Of a stretch of 64,000 bases of DNA, positions 32,280-43,977 are shown one piece after another. Position numbers and translations under genes: made by a program. The stretch's first letter is position 1. Every line of letters begins with the position of its first letter. The notes beneath the pieces are model-generated. The model searched no databases, had not been told where the DNA came from, and saw only the letters and a program-made list of their open reading frames with translations. Source of the DNA: Atriophallophorus winterbourni. Its lineage: Eukaryota > Platyhelminthes > Trematoda > Plagiorchiida > Microphallidae. The stretch lies in the NCBI GenBank assembly GCA_013407085.1, contig JACCGJ010023907.1, positions 110,010 to 174,009 on the forward strand, read 5' to 3'.

Positions 32280-33800
32280 TAAGCTGGTGATAGAATTAAA
32301 TTGACCACGGGATAGGGCGTCGGCGACAACGTTATCTTGGCCTGAGACATGTCGGATGTCGGTGGTAAACTATGCAATGAAGTCCAGTTGTCGAATTTCT
32401 CGAGCCGAATTACGGTCAGTGTTTGAAAGCAGGGCGTAACAAAGCGGTTTATGGTCAGTTAAAACCGTGAATTCTCGCCCTTCAAGTAAATGGCGGAAAT
32501 GACGGGTGGCATAATAGATTGCAAGCAATTCTCTGTCAAACGTACTGTAGCGAACCTGAGCTGGTTGCAGTCTCTTTGAGAGAAACGATAATGGGCACAA
32601 TTCTCCATTGCGAATATATTGCAAAGTTGCACCAATCGCTTCGTTAGACGCGTCCGTGAATAAAAATAGTTTGATATTAGGATCGGACGGTAAGTGGTTC
32701 AGCAACGTTGCCTCGCTAAGCGCATTTTTAATTCGTTCAAGAGCAGTTTCAGCTGAGTCCGTCATATTTAACGAGCGTTTGTTGTTGCGGAGTAAATCCG
32801 TCAATGGTTGAATTAACTCGACGCAGTGAGGAATGAATCGACGGTAGTAATTCACAAGACCAAGGAAACGACGGGGTTGTCGCATTGATTCGGGTAATGG
32901 GTAGTCTTTTATGGCGGAAACCTTTTGCTCTAATGGCCTGATACCTTTGGAATCGACTTGATGTCCAAGAATTTCAAGTGATTCGACGCCAAATACGCAT
33001 TTATCGGGGTTTACGACTATGCCGTACTTCTACAGTTGTGAAAAGACGCGGTGTAAATGTTCAGCGTGTTCCGTAAGCGATTTACTAGCGATGAGTACGT
33101 CATCGATGTAAACGAAGACGAAATCGAGACCCAAGAAAACTTGATCCATGAACCGTTGAAATGTCTGTGCTGCGTTGCGCAGACCGAATGGCATTCGAAC
33201 GAATTCGAAAAGCCCGAATGGTGTGGTTATGGCTGTTTTGGGCACGTCTTCTGGTTCCACTGGTATCTGGTTGTAGGCACGCACCAAGTCAAGTTTTGAA
33301 AAGATGGTCTTTCCTTCAAGTGCCAAGGCAAAGTCGTGGATGTGTGGTATAGGATACCTATCTGGAACAAAAATTTTGTTCAGTGCTCTATTATCCCCGC
33401 AAGGGCGCCATGTACCATGTTGCTTCTTTTCGACCATGTGGAGAGGTGAGGCCCATGATGATTTTGATCGACGTATGATGCCCAATTCCATCATATGCTC
33501 GAACTCTCGTTTAGCAATGGCCAATTTGTCTGGTGCTAACCGTCTTGGTCGAGTAAAGACTGGGGGACCGCGTGTTTCGATATGGTGTCTAACGTCTTGT
33601 TTGATTGCATTATTCGGTGAGTTTGGGCGGAAAACTTATGAGAATTCAGACAATAAACTGCTATATTGTTCTGGAATATTCGGTGGTAATACGCGAATAG
33701 ACTGTATAGCAGAACGGCATGGTTTTCCTGAAGTTTTTAACTCTGTCAGGTTGTCGATAAGTTTACGGGACTTCAAATCGACGGACAAGTTAATGTGTGT
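32280..33800 (-). pseudogene. Pol relic: reverse transcriptase and RNase H of the CsRn1-like element
   Basis: The reverse transcriptase lies at 33524-33030: [55 protein letters not shown] and [11 protein letters not shown] with the YIDD core. RNase H follows at 32885-32370: LFLFTDASNEAIGATL, RELLAIYYATRHFRHLLEG and LTDHKPLCYAL. Three in-frame stops interrupt it, near 33637, at 33030-33032 and at 32370-32372; the last two look like Q codons changed to TAG. An ISGQDNVVADALSR-like end follows near 32330, and no integrase. The catalytic motifs are otherwise kept. Confidence 0.85.
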
Positions 33801-33827
33801 GAGGAAATCTGCACCTAATATAGCGCT

Positions 33828-34022
33828 TCACACGTCTGCAACGGTTAAGATCCAACGGAAATCACGTCTGAGGCCTAGGTTCAAAGTTAGTGAACGTTGG
33901 CCGAACGTGGTGATCTGCGTACCGTTTGCCGCCTGTAATGCCAATGAGGTTTTGTTCTTGTGTTCCTGTGGTGTGGGCGGGATAACACTTATCTCAGCAC
34001 CCGTATCAATGAGAAAACGCAA
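33828..34022 (-). pseudogene. Aspartic protease of the CsRn1-like element
   Basis: The frame carries RFLIDTGAEISVIP, with the active-site DTGA of retropepsins, and LQAANGTQITTFG. It would cleave the Gag-Pol polyprotein. It is separated from gag by stops near 34022-34057. Confidence 0.75.
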
Positions 34023-34056
34023 TTTATTCGAACAATCAGTGACATAAAATAGGCGA

Positions 34057-34854
34057 CTAATGTTGTTGCAAGGATGGCAAGCACTTTCTAGCCTTTGAGC
34101 CGAATCGTCGGTGATAATGACCTAGGCTGTGCTTGCGTTTAAAGCGGTCTCGGGATGAACTTCTGTTTGAAGTGCGCGTTCGACTGCGGCTAAGTCTTGA
34201 TGGCCGATTGTTGAACATCTTTGTTAGGGCTGAAATCGGTGAGGTCAATTCAGCGACTTTTTGCTCAAACTCTTGTACTTCAGTTTCCACCACGGGCTTT
34301 AATGTGACTTCTTGTAGGGTAGATGGTGACTTGGCTCTGTACACCGAATGAACTTGGTATGAGGTTTCTGCTAGCTTCTGTAGAGGTATATCTTTCTCGA
34401 GAACAGAAAGAGATTTTCCTAAATCTACAGGTTAGTTTTAAAACCATAGTTCACGTAAAACAGACTCATTCAGGGGTTGTTTCCCTTGAAGGTGCATCAT
34501 ATGTCGTAAGAGCTGAGAAGGGGTTTTGTCACTAATCTCTACTCCTGCTGACAATGTACGCAAATTTTGCCCATCTGGTGCGGCTATTCTGTTAATCAAC
34601 GCATTTTTCAGTGTGTTATACGAGTCGGATTTTGGTTTATCATAAATTTTATCGCCGACCTCTGTAGCGGCCTCGGTGGGTAAGTGTGCAACAACAAAGT
34701 TGTACATACTCTCCTGTTTAGTAATGCGTCTAAATTCGAAAATTGCTTCAGCTTCAGCGAACCATAGACGAGGATTTTGCGTACCGAATGGTGGAAGGGT
34801 AAAATTGAAAATATCAGAGCAGTGGGCTGTGTCGCTGAAGTTATTAGAAGTCAT
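34057..34854 (-). pseudogene. Gag of the CsRn1-like element
   Basis: The start ATG is at 34854. The first 138 codons give LPPFGTQNPRLWFAEAEAIF and NALINRIAAPDGQ, a capsid-type Gag. Two stops near 34438 break it; the frame goes on at 34344-34057 with a basic SR-rich stretch (SRSRTRTSNRSSSRDRF) and HYHRRFGSKARKC. In CsRn1-type elements this last part is a CHCC-like zinc finger. Here the first cysteine is glycine and the last is lost, so the finger is broken. Confidence 0.75.
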
Positions 34855-34899
34855 TGCAAAGAATTAGACTGAAAATATCAAAATATGGGGAGAATGTGC

Positions 34900-34926
34900 G
34901 AAAAAAAACTCGGGCTCACCAAAAAT
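34900..34926 (-). promoter_or_regulatory. Probable primer-binding site
   Basis: Just inside the 5' LTR the minus strand reads TGGTGAGCCCGAG. TGGTGA-type sites are compatible with the tRNA-Trp primer reported for CsRn1-type elements; the match cannot be verified here. Confidence 0.5.
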
Positions 34927-34927
34927 A

Positions 34928-35410
34928 TGTAGTGGACCAGTCAAGTTAGTATACAAAACTCGCAATACCAAAATAAGCAATCTGACTCACTAACAGTTCT
35001 TTCGATTCACGTACAAATATTCCGCAATCCTTCTTTGGATATTCCTTGTTCTTGTAATGACTTCAATATTTCTACTCGCAATGTTACGTTCTCGAGACGG
35101 AATTCCCAAAGCCCAGATCGACCGAGAACGCGGGTAACGCACACAACAGAAGTATATTGTGGTAAGTAATAAGTTGATCATGTACAAATTCGTATTCAAC
35201 AGAAGAATTGTGTTCACTAAGTTATCGAACAAAAAATCGATGAAATGTGAGTAATAACGTTAACCGGAAATTGATAAATCAAAAGTACTATCGATCGTCT
35301 GAGCGGAACCGATATTGTCAGAACAAATTCAACTGAAGATATCAAAAACTGTACAATAGATTTTTACCAGAAAAATTGTTAAGTAAAAATAGATTTGTAC
35401 AAGCTCGACA
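34928..35410 (-). repeat. 5' LTR of the CsRn1-like element
   Basis: It has the same 483-bp length and ends as the partner LTR. As the 5' LTR of a minus-strand element it carries the element promoter and points away from the receptor gene 287 bp downstream. Confidence 0.9.
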
Positions 35411-35696
35411 AACTATACTGATATACCTTTATTCAATTGAAATTTCAAATCAATTTAACGAGCAAAAATAGACGAATTCGTGCTGTTCAGTTTCAGCTAC
35501 CAATCATTTGTCACTTTGTGAAATTTCTAATTATTTGCTCGCAATGTGAGTATTTCGTTTAAGAAATGTCGCTGTATTATTCAAGTCAATTTTACTGGTA
35601 TATGTTACGCGCGCGAAGTACAACGTCGCCCTTACAACCTTGGAATTTCGTATCAGACTATGTAAAATCGTGCACATCATTCTTCTTCATTATTTG
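35411..35696 (+). promoter_or_regulatory. Upstream region or 5' UTR of the Roundabout-like gene
   Basis: AT-rich sequence of about 285 bp. The reading frame of exon 1 is open back to a TGA at 35547-35549 but has no in-frame ATG before 35697. No TATA box or trans-splice acceptor is decisive. The promoter may lie beyond the LTR element if an untranslated exon exists upstream. Confidence 0.35.
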
Positions 35697-38480
35697 ATGA
35701 TTGGATTTTTCCTGATTATCTCAAGACTTTTCGTTGTAGAATCTTTTTCCTTAAAATTGCTTGAAGGTCCTTCAAACACGCACGGGATACAATCTCAGAA
35801 AATTTCATTGCATTGCCGTTTTTCCTGTGATAGAAACATATCTGTGCGTTGGTATTTCAATGAAAAACCTCTGCATATCTTACCTCCATATGAAAAAAAT
35901 TCTGATACATCGGATAATGTTCACTCTTCGTTGCTCAGTTTCCAGCTTCATCACTATACCGAAGGTTCTTACTATTGCAATGGTTCAACCTCGAGCGAAT
36001 GGATTATTTCTGAACCAGTGTTCGTACGGTTGGCTTATATGGGTGATAATTTTATCATGCATCCGCAAAACAAATCTGTTAGCTTGGGGGATACTGTTTT
36101 ATTTGAGTGCATTCCGCCTGACGGATTTCCAAAGCCATCTGTAAAATGGTACAAAGATAACGTTACCATTTTTCTGGACAAAAGGATGCAACTCTCTGAT
36201 AATGGAGCACTGCGAATAGATAGAGTACTTCTTACTGATGTTGGTACTTATACGTGTCATGCAGAATCTTATATTTTTCGTCGTGTTAGTTCAGCTGCTT
36301 CACTATATGTTCGCCAGCGCCCTTATTTTGTAGAATCCCCTGCAAGCCAATCTGTCCCGTTACATGGTTCTTTCGAGTTGTCTTGCATCGTTGCCGGCCA
36401 CCCAACACCCACAGTATTTTGGCGAAGAGAATCAAATTTGGATGCAATTTCTTTTGAGCGCGCTCACTTGCTTCCAAGGGGTACGCTACAGTTTCACGAC
36501 GCTCAGTTGGAAGATTCAGGTGAATATGTCTGTCAGGCTATTAGTCGATCTGGTGTCATAGAAGCTGCTGCTCTTATTACTGTTGTTGTTCCACCCGGTC
36601 TGGTACAAACTCCGCCTGTCCATGTTGTAGTTTCAGAAGGAAATAGGGTGGAACTTCCATGCAAGGCCAAGGGTTCGCCTAATCCTGAAATCCGTTGGAC
36701 TCGAGACGGGGGTAAGACGTTTTATCTACCCAGTGTCCATAATGTCGGGGATCGTGTTCGGATTTCCACCAATGGTTCTCTGATAATTCTGTTTACTCGG
36801 TTCGAAGATACCGGTCATTATGAATGTCGTGCTTCTTCAATTGTGGGATTTACCAGAACGTTAACGCGGTTACAAGTCACAAGCAATTCTGCAATGTATC
36901 CTCTGAGCGTCGGAGCCTTTTCCACTCATCACATATTTGCGAACTCCTGCAATCAGTCGGCTGTAATTCAGTTGCTTTGCTCTGTTCCATTTTCCGTGAT
37001 TAACGAAAATCGGAGTTTGTCCGTCCAGTGGATGTTTAATGGAACTGTTATTAGTCAATTTGGAACGTCGCAAAAATATGTTACAGTAGCAAACGGTTCA
37101 CTCATTATTAAACAGGTTAACTCATTTGACTCCGGAATATACACTTGTATTATTTATGATCGCATCAGGAGAAGATATACGAAAAAAGCTTTTCATGTCT
37201 TGGTAACTGATGCATGTCCATCTATGAATATAATTCACGATTTGCATAATTTTCCAAATAGTCCATCTTATTTACGTCTCACTGGTAAAGGCGATTCCTG
37301 GTTAGAAATTTCCTGGAGTGATAATCAACCACTTACCCCGTTCGTTGGTTACCAAGTGTTCTATTTTCCGGTAAAGATGCCAGTATCACACCGTGTTCGA
37401 AATGCGCGTGAATTATTTGGCATGGAGGATTTATTTTTGAAAAATTATGTTCACATTGAAGACGTTTGGATTTCATCAGGAGATATTACTCACGCCACAC
37501 AATATAAGTTGGCAAATCTTTTGCCCGGAACTGGATATTGGATCGAAGTTCGTAAATTAAATAAATATGGATTCGGTCCCGCTATAATCCTGCCTCAAAT
37601 TGCTTATACGCTAGAAAAACCATTTGTGAAGTCTTCGTTCATATTTGCCGAAAACTTCTCCTCCTCTCTATTTTCCAAATTTGATCCCGGATTCATGGAT
37701 GACTATCATACTCTCCTGACACAGCTCCAGTCAATCCATTTCGAAAATATTAATGTCCGCACGTTGACTGAAACGGAGTTGCATGTAAGCTGGACTATTG
37801 GATCACCGCAGCTTACTTTTCGACATATAGATGGATTCCGATTGTCTGTTAAACCGGTACCTATATCAAGGTGCATTTCTACGATCGGTTCCATTTTGAA
37901 TTCTGCCTTGGATTCAACTATTTCAAACTCGAATGATGTGCATTCTTCTGGTTCACTCACCTTGACACATTGCAGTTTTCAGTCCGATTATTTGCTTGGA
38001 AAAATTCTACATTTATCGGGGCGTCATTCGTTTCCTTTAAAAGACGTATCTAACAATTCCTTTGTCATCCCAAGCACCGTTGAGCATTCTGTTGTACTTA
38101 CCAATGCCGTATCCGTTTTCCCCACGATGAGAGCGGTTAGCGGAGGTTTACATCCTTTTACCTGCTATGAAGTTGAACTCAGTGCTTTCAAAGATAATCC
38201 TACTTACGGTCGTATTTCAAGTCGATCTAGTAGATCAAAACTTGCACTAACACTTGAATCATATCCAAGTCATGCCCCGGAGCTTATTTCAGCGGATTGG
38301 CTGGATAACAATTTCGATTTATCCACAAATCTGTCTTCTATACAAAAAATGTATTCTACACATCGACGAATCCTTAGAATTTCATGGAAACCACTAGACC
38401 TCCTACACTCGCACGGGGCTTTACTTGCTTATATGGTGCACTTATTTGCAAACAATTCTGAACACAGTCGCTCAATAAAA
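35697..38480 (+). CDS. robo: Roundabout-like receptor, exon 1 (signal peptide, Ig1-5, FN3 1-3)
   Basis: Roundabout receptors bind Slit and steer axons and migrating cells. The first in-frame ATG gives a hydrophobic signal (MIGFFLIISRLFVVES). Five Ig domains follow with cysteine pairs at residues 40/94, 138/187, 230/279, 322/377 and 428/484. Ig2 carries ECIPPDGFPKPSVKWYKD, close to the Robo Ig2 block, the Slit-binding part in the family. FN3-1 spans about 525-640 (SWLEISWSD), FN3-2 about 680-855 with a long insert, and FN3-3 starts near 860. Several N-x-S/T sites are present. The exon ends AAA|GTACGT in phase 0. A TTG 19 codons upstream is open but not chosen. Five Ig plus three FN3 fits Robo better than DCC or Dscam. 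Confidence 0.88.
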
Positions 38481-39511
38481 GTACGTTTTCGTGTTTGTGT
38501 GGTCACATGATTGGTATTTCTAATCAATCATTCAAACGTGCTACAATTTCAACAATAATAATCTCATTTATTTTAAATAATTTTTAATTTACACATGCTG
38601 TAGAAATTTTACCTAATAGGCTCTTTACTCCAACATTATATTTGAATCCGAATTATCTTGGCATTATCTCGCAATATAATGTTCATGTCTTTGATACTTA
38701 ATAATGATTCTATTTGTTGCGATTACTTTCACAACTGATACCGGCCTGCTCATTGTTCTTCCTGTGTCCGATTTTCAATTTCTAATCAGCTCATCGGGGT
38801 TCGCAGGACCAGTGCCTGACACCGATTTCTTTAGCACTGAACTATGCATGTGGCACTACATCACTAACTAGCTAAAATGCTGAGCTAGGGCAGTTATATT
38901 TTGATATATGGAAACAACCTCGTTTTTGAGATTGAGAAATCTCCAGTGTCTGTAAAAGATTTTTTCCACCGTCCAATCAATTATATATTCATATTATGTA
39001 TATAATATAGAAAACTGAAAAGCAATACAACATAAATACAGAAATCGCATGAAACTAATTCATAATGAAGCTTTACGCGGTAACAAACTCCGCTATCAAG
39101 TTACGCACGAAAGTTTCAATATTAATAGTGTAAATTAGATGTATATAATGTTATATATGTAGAATGTTATAGATTGTATATTTATTGTATATTGAATATT
39201 TATATATTGTATAACATTATGTTTATGCTATGGAAATGCATGCAAATGAGCTTTTGTGATTATGTAAATCTAATTTACACCATTGATATTTTCACTATCG
39301 TGGGTAACTTGATGGCTGAGTGTATTAGCGCATATGACTCCATTGTGAATTAGTTTCGCGCGATTTCTGTATTTATGTTGTAATATTGCTTTCCAGATTT
39401 TCGTAATAGTTATGTAAAATAATAAGTTAGAAATCACTACTCATCAACATATACGATCTCATATTTTAAAGGCTCTAAAATTACATTCACTACCACCTTT
39501 ACAATTTCAAG
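38481..39511 (+). other. robo: Intron 1 of the Roundabout-like gene
   Basis: Donor GTACGT at 38481 and acceptor TTTCAAG ending at 39511; both flanking exons are phase 0. It contains a hairpin MITE (39011-39401). Confidence 0.8.
39011..39401. mobile_element. MITE with TIRs of about 135 bp in intron 1
   Basis: Bases 39011-39145 and 39263-39401 are imperfect reverse complements, sharing AACATAAATACAGAAATCGC, GAAACTAATTCA and GTGTAAATTAGAT. The outer end starts AAAACTGAAAAGCAAT. The centre (39146-39262) is AT-rich and has no frame. Total 391 bp. Target duplications are not clear. No related copy was seen elsewhere in the window. Confidence 0.8.
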
Positions 39512-40540
39512 GTTTCTGCGGATCATCATTCACGGGATTTTCATGACCTCGATCCACAAGTAGAATATATTATCTACTTATCTGGTGTTACTTGTCGTGG
39601 AGAAGGTGTCCGCAGTCCAGGTTTCCATCTACGGGTAACCCGTAATCAAATTTCGACTACTGAATCCGATACCAGCAATTTTCCTATCTTTGTTCCAACT
39701 TGGATCTATGCTGTAATTGTGACAATAGTTTTTATATGGATTTTGCTTGCAATTTCGTTGCCATTCATATTTCGAAGACGTTACTGTTCAAAGTCCAAAA
39801 GTCGGCCTAAAGATAGCTGCTGGTGTGGCGGTCAGAATAATAAAAACTCTCTCTATGCAAAGGGTCATAGCCAGTTTGACCCTTCAAGACAAAATACTGA
39901 TCAACTTATAGGTGCAACAGTTTCTTATAGCAATTCAAGAAGTGAATTTGAGCTAGGTCGTTTCCTGAAACATCCATCGGAATCACCATATCAATCGTAT
40001 GAAAAATCATGTAGTAGTCATAACCCGTCTTCGAACCGCTCCAATGGTTGTTTGGACATTTCAGGTTCTCTGCTACTGGAGCACAGCTGTCAGTTACCTT
40101 GTTACTCGCAACCTTCTATTGGAATCCTTGACCAAGATGCTGTTGTATTTTCTAACGGCGCGGTGATGCAGGACAGTATGATGATCGGAGACGGTTCTGG
40201 CTTAACCCCGCTTAACCAAGTTGAACGTTTTCACACTTCGAAAGATACGCATTGTTCGAACATATCAAATCTTTCTTTTTCTCTTCTTCCCTTTTGTGTC
40301 AACTATGATAATTCACATACTTTGAATCATCGCGGTGTTTCAAATCTTATTTTATCACGACCTACTCCCACAAATTTGATTTCTTCTTTGATGGAACACG
40401 ATGAGATTGTACCGGCATACGCTAGCTGCTCTGTTATTCCAATGGACTATAAAAGTAAAATGACGCAAGATGGAGAAGATTATTCAAATGAGCTTCTTGG
40501 TATACCAACTGTTTCTGCTAGAAAATATCCACAAAAGCAG
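39512..40540 (+). CDS. robo: Roundabout-like receptor, exon 2 (end of FN3-3, transmembrane helix, cytoplasmic tail)
   Basis: The exon continues exon 1 in phase 0. It first completes FN3-3 (VEYIIYLSGVTCRGEG, FHLRVTRN). A helix of about 25 hydrophobic residues, PTWIYAVIVTIVFIWILLAI onward, spans about residues 990-1014 and is followed by RRR, the usual stop-transfer signal. The rest is a serine- and asparagine-rich tail with several tyrosines. The Robo motifs CC0 and CC1 cannot be placed with confidence. It ends AAAGCAG|GTTAGT at 40540; reading through the donor would give a stop after nine more codons at 40565. Confidence 0.85.
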
Positions 40541-41361
40541 GTTAGTTTTACGTCGAAGTCGAATTGATTTCCATTAGCCTTTTTGTCATGCTATCCACGA
40601 ACTTTTCAGTTTGTTTTCAGTAGTTGCATTTTAAATTCCATTTCACTCGATACTGAAGGTCGAGTGTACAGCGCAGTGGTGTGTGCTATACTACTTTATG
40701 GCTGCGAAACCTGGTGTATCTGAGTGAAAGATGTCCGTCGGTTTTCTGTTTTTGACACCCGTTGCCTGCGTATGATTGCTCGCATTCGGTGGCAGCATCG
40801 CGTTGCAAATATAGATGTCTACAACCGGGTGTTAGGAACAATTGGCCACGAAGTGAGAGAAATGCTTATACTTGCTCGTTTGCGATGGTTTGGATACGTT
40901 TTAAGAATGCCTCCCCACCGTTTATCGTAGCACGTCTTACTCGCAGAGCCTGGCAGATGCTCGGAGAAACGATCGGGTGGCCAGTCCATAACGTGGCGCT
41001 TTGGGATGAAGAAACTCACCGTAGCGCTAGGCTCAGTGGAGCGTATTCGTGTGCCTTGGTGAGGTCCAAAAGATCCACCTAGTAGTTTGCTAGAAACCTT
41101 AGGAGATATGGCTGCAAACCGAAGTCGGTAGCGCCATTGTATTTCATTATGTGTTATAATTTTTGAATCCGGTATTATTAGATTATATTTTCTCAAAAAA
41201 TCACAAAATCGCATGCTATGAAATGAAAAAAGCATGCTGTTTTTTACGCTTTCGCTTTTGCATATTCCGATTACCCGCTTTCCTTTATTCGCGTGCTTGC
41301 TTATTTGCTTTTACTGAATAATGTTGCGCGGCACTTTGTCTGTCTTCAGACTTGTGCTTCC

Positions 41362-41392
<31 letters not shown>

Positions 41393-43977
41393 ATGCAATG
41401 TAAGAGACAATGATACATTATTCCATCGGAATTCATCTCGGGGAAGGGATTTACTGCTATTGTGCCTTTATTTGGATGTTTCCGTAGTTATTCTCGTCTC
41501 TGTCACACGAATAGCTTTCGATAAAAAGCATCTATTTTTATGACAACCTATTTCGTGCAGCTATAGCGACCTTATGACAACTTGTAAAAACTGTTTTATT
41601 GTTATCCGACACATCTGTTCAGAGTATTCATTGTTCTAAAGACATGAATTCCGGGAACCCAATCTTGATGTTAACCGTTCTCATCTTTTATCATGTTATT
41701 CTCTCATGGTTGTATGGCACTTGAGCATTTGGTACGCGCTATTAGTATAATATTGTCCCTGATAATGGCGATCATGAGTCTTAAAAACGAAAAGGCGTAG
41801 GTACCGATGTTTCCGTATCGTCGTTCAAGAAAATAGTTGGGTTTAGTTTTCAGAATACAAAAGCATTTTAATATGGTTTCTATTATATGCGTTCCGATCT
41901 CATAAAATAGCTTTCGTTATCAAATCGGGACAACGCGCTTCCCGCAAATATTTCGCAGTCTCACTCCCATTTGTGGCTACTGAACTTCCGCACCATAGAT
42001 TAGCTGCAAATCTGCGCTTGTAACGCCAAATCGCACTTAGCGCCATCAGTTTCTGGTATATCACTGATCTTGTAAACCTAATTGCATTTCCACCTGCAGC
42101 AATCATTCGTTATGTGGCACTTTGCATCACTGCACGCTTGTGATGTCTCTCACTCACCTCTATATCAACCGATCGTTTTGACATTACCATCTGCACCACG
42201 CTCTAAATAATCTATGCAATATTGAAAACACATTCCACTTTACCAAATTTGCCTTAATGTGTAGCGTTTTTCTTCGCTTACATTTGCTCCCATCACTCCA
42301 TTTTATGAATGTATCACGAAGAATTGAAACGCATACATTACCAGTCCTGCGAGATTCAAGCTCCGACATACGCATTATGCATATGTGCTCTTCAGTATAA
42401 AGTATATTAATCTGTAACATAATTTCATCATTAGATGTCAAACGTGACGGATCCCTCTTACAAAGTGACTTAATTATTGCTTTTTCATATGGATTTGATC
42501 AAATTGTATAGTGCGACGCAACACTCAGTTTGTCATCCCTCCTCAACATCAGTTCCTCTATTGATCAAAGCTTATCACTTTACTTAGATTTGTTGCACAA
42601 AATCTGCAGTCAACCCCGCCTAAATAATTAAACTGTGACTTAACTATAAGGTAAATCATCGTTCAATTGATTATATTGTAGCTGTTATATAATCTAAACT
42701 GCCTGTTTCTCACGTTTTCGCCAATATGCTGCTGCCATAATGGTAGTCCAAACACTGGTGAATCGCAATGTGGGTTGCGCAACGTATACGCTTTACGTTT
42801 TTATGAATTCTGCTTCGTAATTCCGATCCTCTCTGTTGATATGTGATTAATTGTATTTTACCAACGTCCAAGTCATCCATCTGTTTGTGATTTGACCGTA
42901 AATGACTCTCACACTAGAAAAGTTGACGGGTAATTACCGTATTTTGGTGCACAGCTCAATTTCTACTTCGCGTAAATTGAATTTCCGTCCGCGCGTGTTA
43001 TGCAGACGGCCAATTTCAACAAGTCAATTTCCTGTGTGTGTTCACTTACGAGAATTCAGACATCGTGTCGCAACAGCTGCCACGATGCCTGAAGTGTCGT
43101 TTCTTGCATCTCATCTGTTTTGTTCCCATCTGGTCTCACACTGGTTGTGTGTCTGTCGGTTTATTGTCGATTATCTATTCCGCTTCGCGTTATTAGCCTT
43201 TCCTCCACCTCCACCTTCTTTTCCGTCTTTCCATTGCACGTGGTAAGAGTTTCTTGTCCTCACTGGTCAAGTTGATGAAAAGCCAATAAAACCTTATGTG
43301 ACAGCCTACATGATGGTGGATTATAATTAAGCCACAACGTCGTAAAAATCTTTCGATATAGATACGTTGTCGTCGTGTGGTTTTTCATTGCTGTTGGATG
43401 TCACAATTTGCTACATAATCCTAAAGGGTTGGGTTCGTTTCAAATCCTATACTTTATATATTCGCTGGTTCTCAATACATCATCGTCTCGATTTAATGAT
43501 CCGCTTCATTCAATTAGCCCAAGGAGGCACAACATATATGGCGTATCACTGTCATGTTATAACCTAGCCGTGTAAGCGAGTTTTGGGAAATGTGTTTAAC
43601 CCAGATCCTTGCTATACCTATGCCTTAATGGTTGGAAAAATAACTGCGATAACGCAGCACTCTGCCCAGAGGCTGACGTTATATCATCCGTACGTTCTGT
43701 GACAAAGAAGGAGAAGTGTCTAATCATCTACATGGTTTTCCAGTTTGTATCAAATATCCAGATTAATTTTGATATGGATGGTTAGTTGCATTTAATTGCT
43801 CACCGAGTTCGCTTCCTTTATACGCTCCAAGACTTGCTTACTGCTCCTTTCTAGGCTTATTGCATAATAAATCGATTGAAAGTTTGTTGAAGGCAAACTT
43901 CAAAGATACTATCTATCGGATTTATAACACTTGTGTTATATACACTATCATCCAACACCCTATTCATTTCCTTTCAG
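40541..43977 (+). other. robo: Intron 2 of the Roundabout-like gene
   Basis: Donor GTTAGT and acceptor TTTCCTTTCAG with a polypyrimidine tract before 43977. The left part holds an RTE 3' fragment. The rest (41400-43977) shows no recognisable gene; the open stretch 42902-43246 has no motif. Confidence 0.75.
40650..41390 (+). mobile_element. RTE LINE 3' end, longest copy in the window, in intron 2
   Basis: It encodes the C-terminal part of an RTE reverse transcriptase with stops: VYSAVVCAILLYGCETW, FSVFDTRCLRMIARIRWQHR, LARLRWFGYVLRMPPHRL and DMAANRSR. The A-rich 3' UTR follows, then GGCACTTTGTCTG and a (GAT)n run at 41363-41391. RTE elements end in such short repeats rather than poly(A). Same strand as the host gene. 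Confidence 0.85.

Larger units (their letters stand above)
31535..35410 (-). mobile_element. CsRn1-like Gypsy LTR retrotransposon, internally deleted
   Basis: The element is 3,876 bp: two 483-bp LTRs and 2,910 bp of internal sequence holding gag, protease, reverse transcriptase and RNase H in minus orientation. It is flanked by a 4-bp duplication AACT (31531-31534 and 35411-35414). After the RNase H region the frame reaches a chromatin-like ALSRGQFN stretch and then the 3' end without any integrase zinc finger or DDE core; full-length CsRn1-type elements are about 5 kb. The LTRs differ at about 10 positions. The copy is young yet defective. Family assignment is from protein resemblance. Confidence 0.85.

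Noticed and set aside
35640..35696. Upstream TTG as receptor start
   Set aside because: Animal genes start at ATG, and the ATG at 35697 gives a compact signal peptide directly before Ig1.
40541..40567. Read-through end of exon 2 as the receptor C-terminus
   Set aside because: A good donor (CAG|GTTAGT) precedes it and exon 3 continues in phase with a Robo-like proline motif. A short isoform remains possible.
42902..43246. Possible extra exon in intron 2
   Set aside because: No domain, no clear pair of splice sites in phase, and a cysteine/proline bias typical of random frames.
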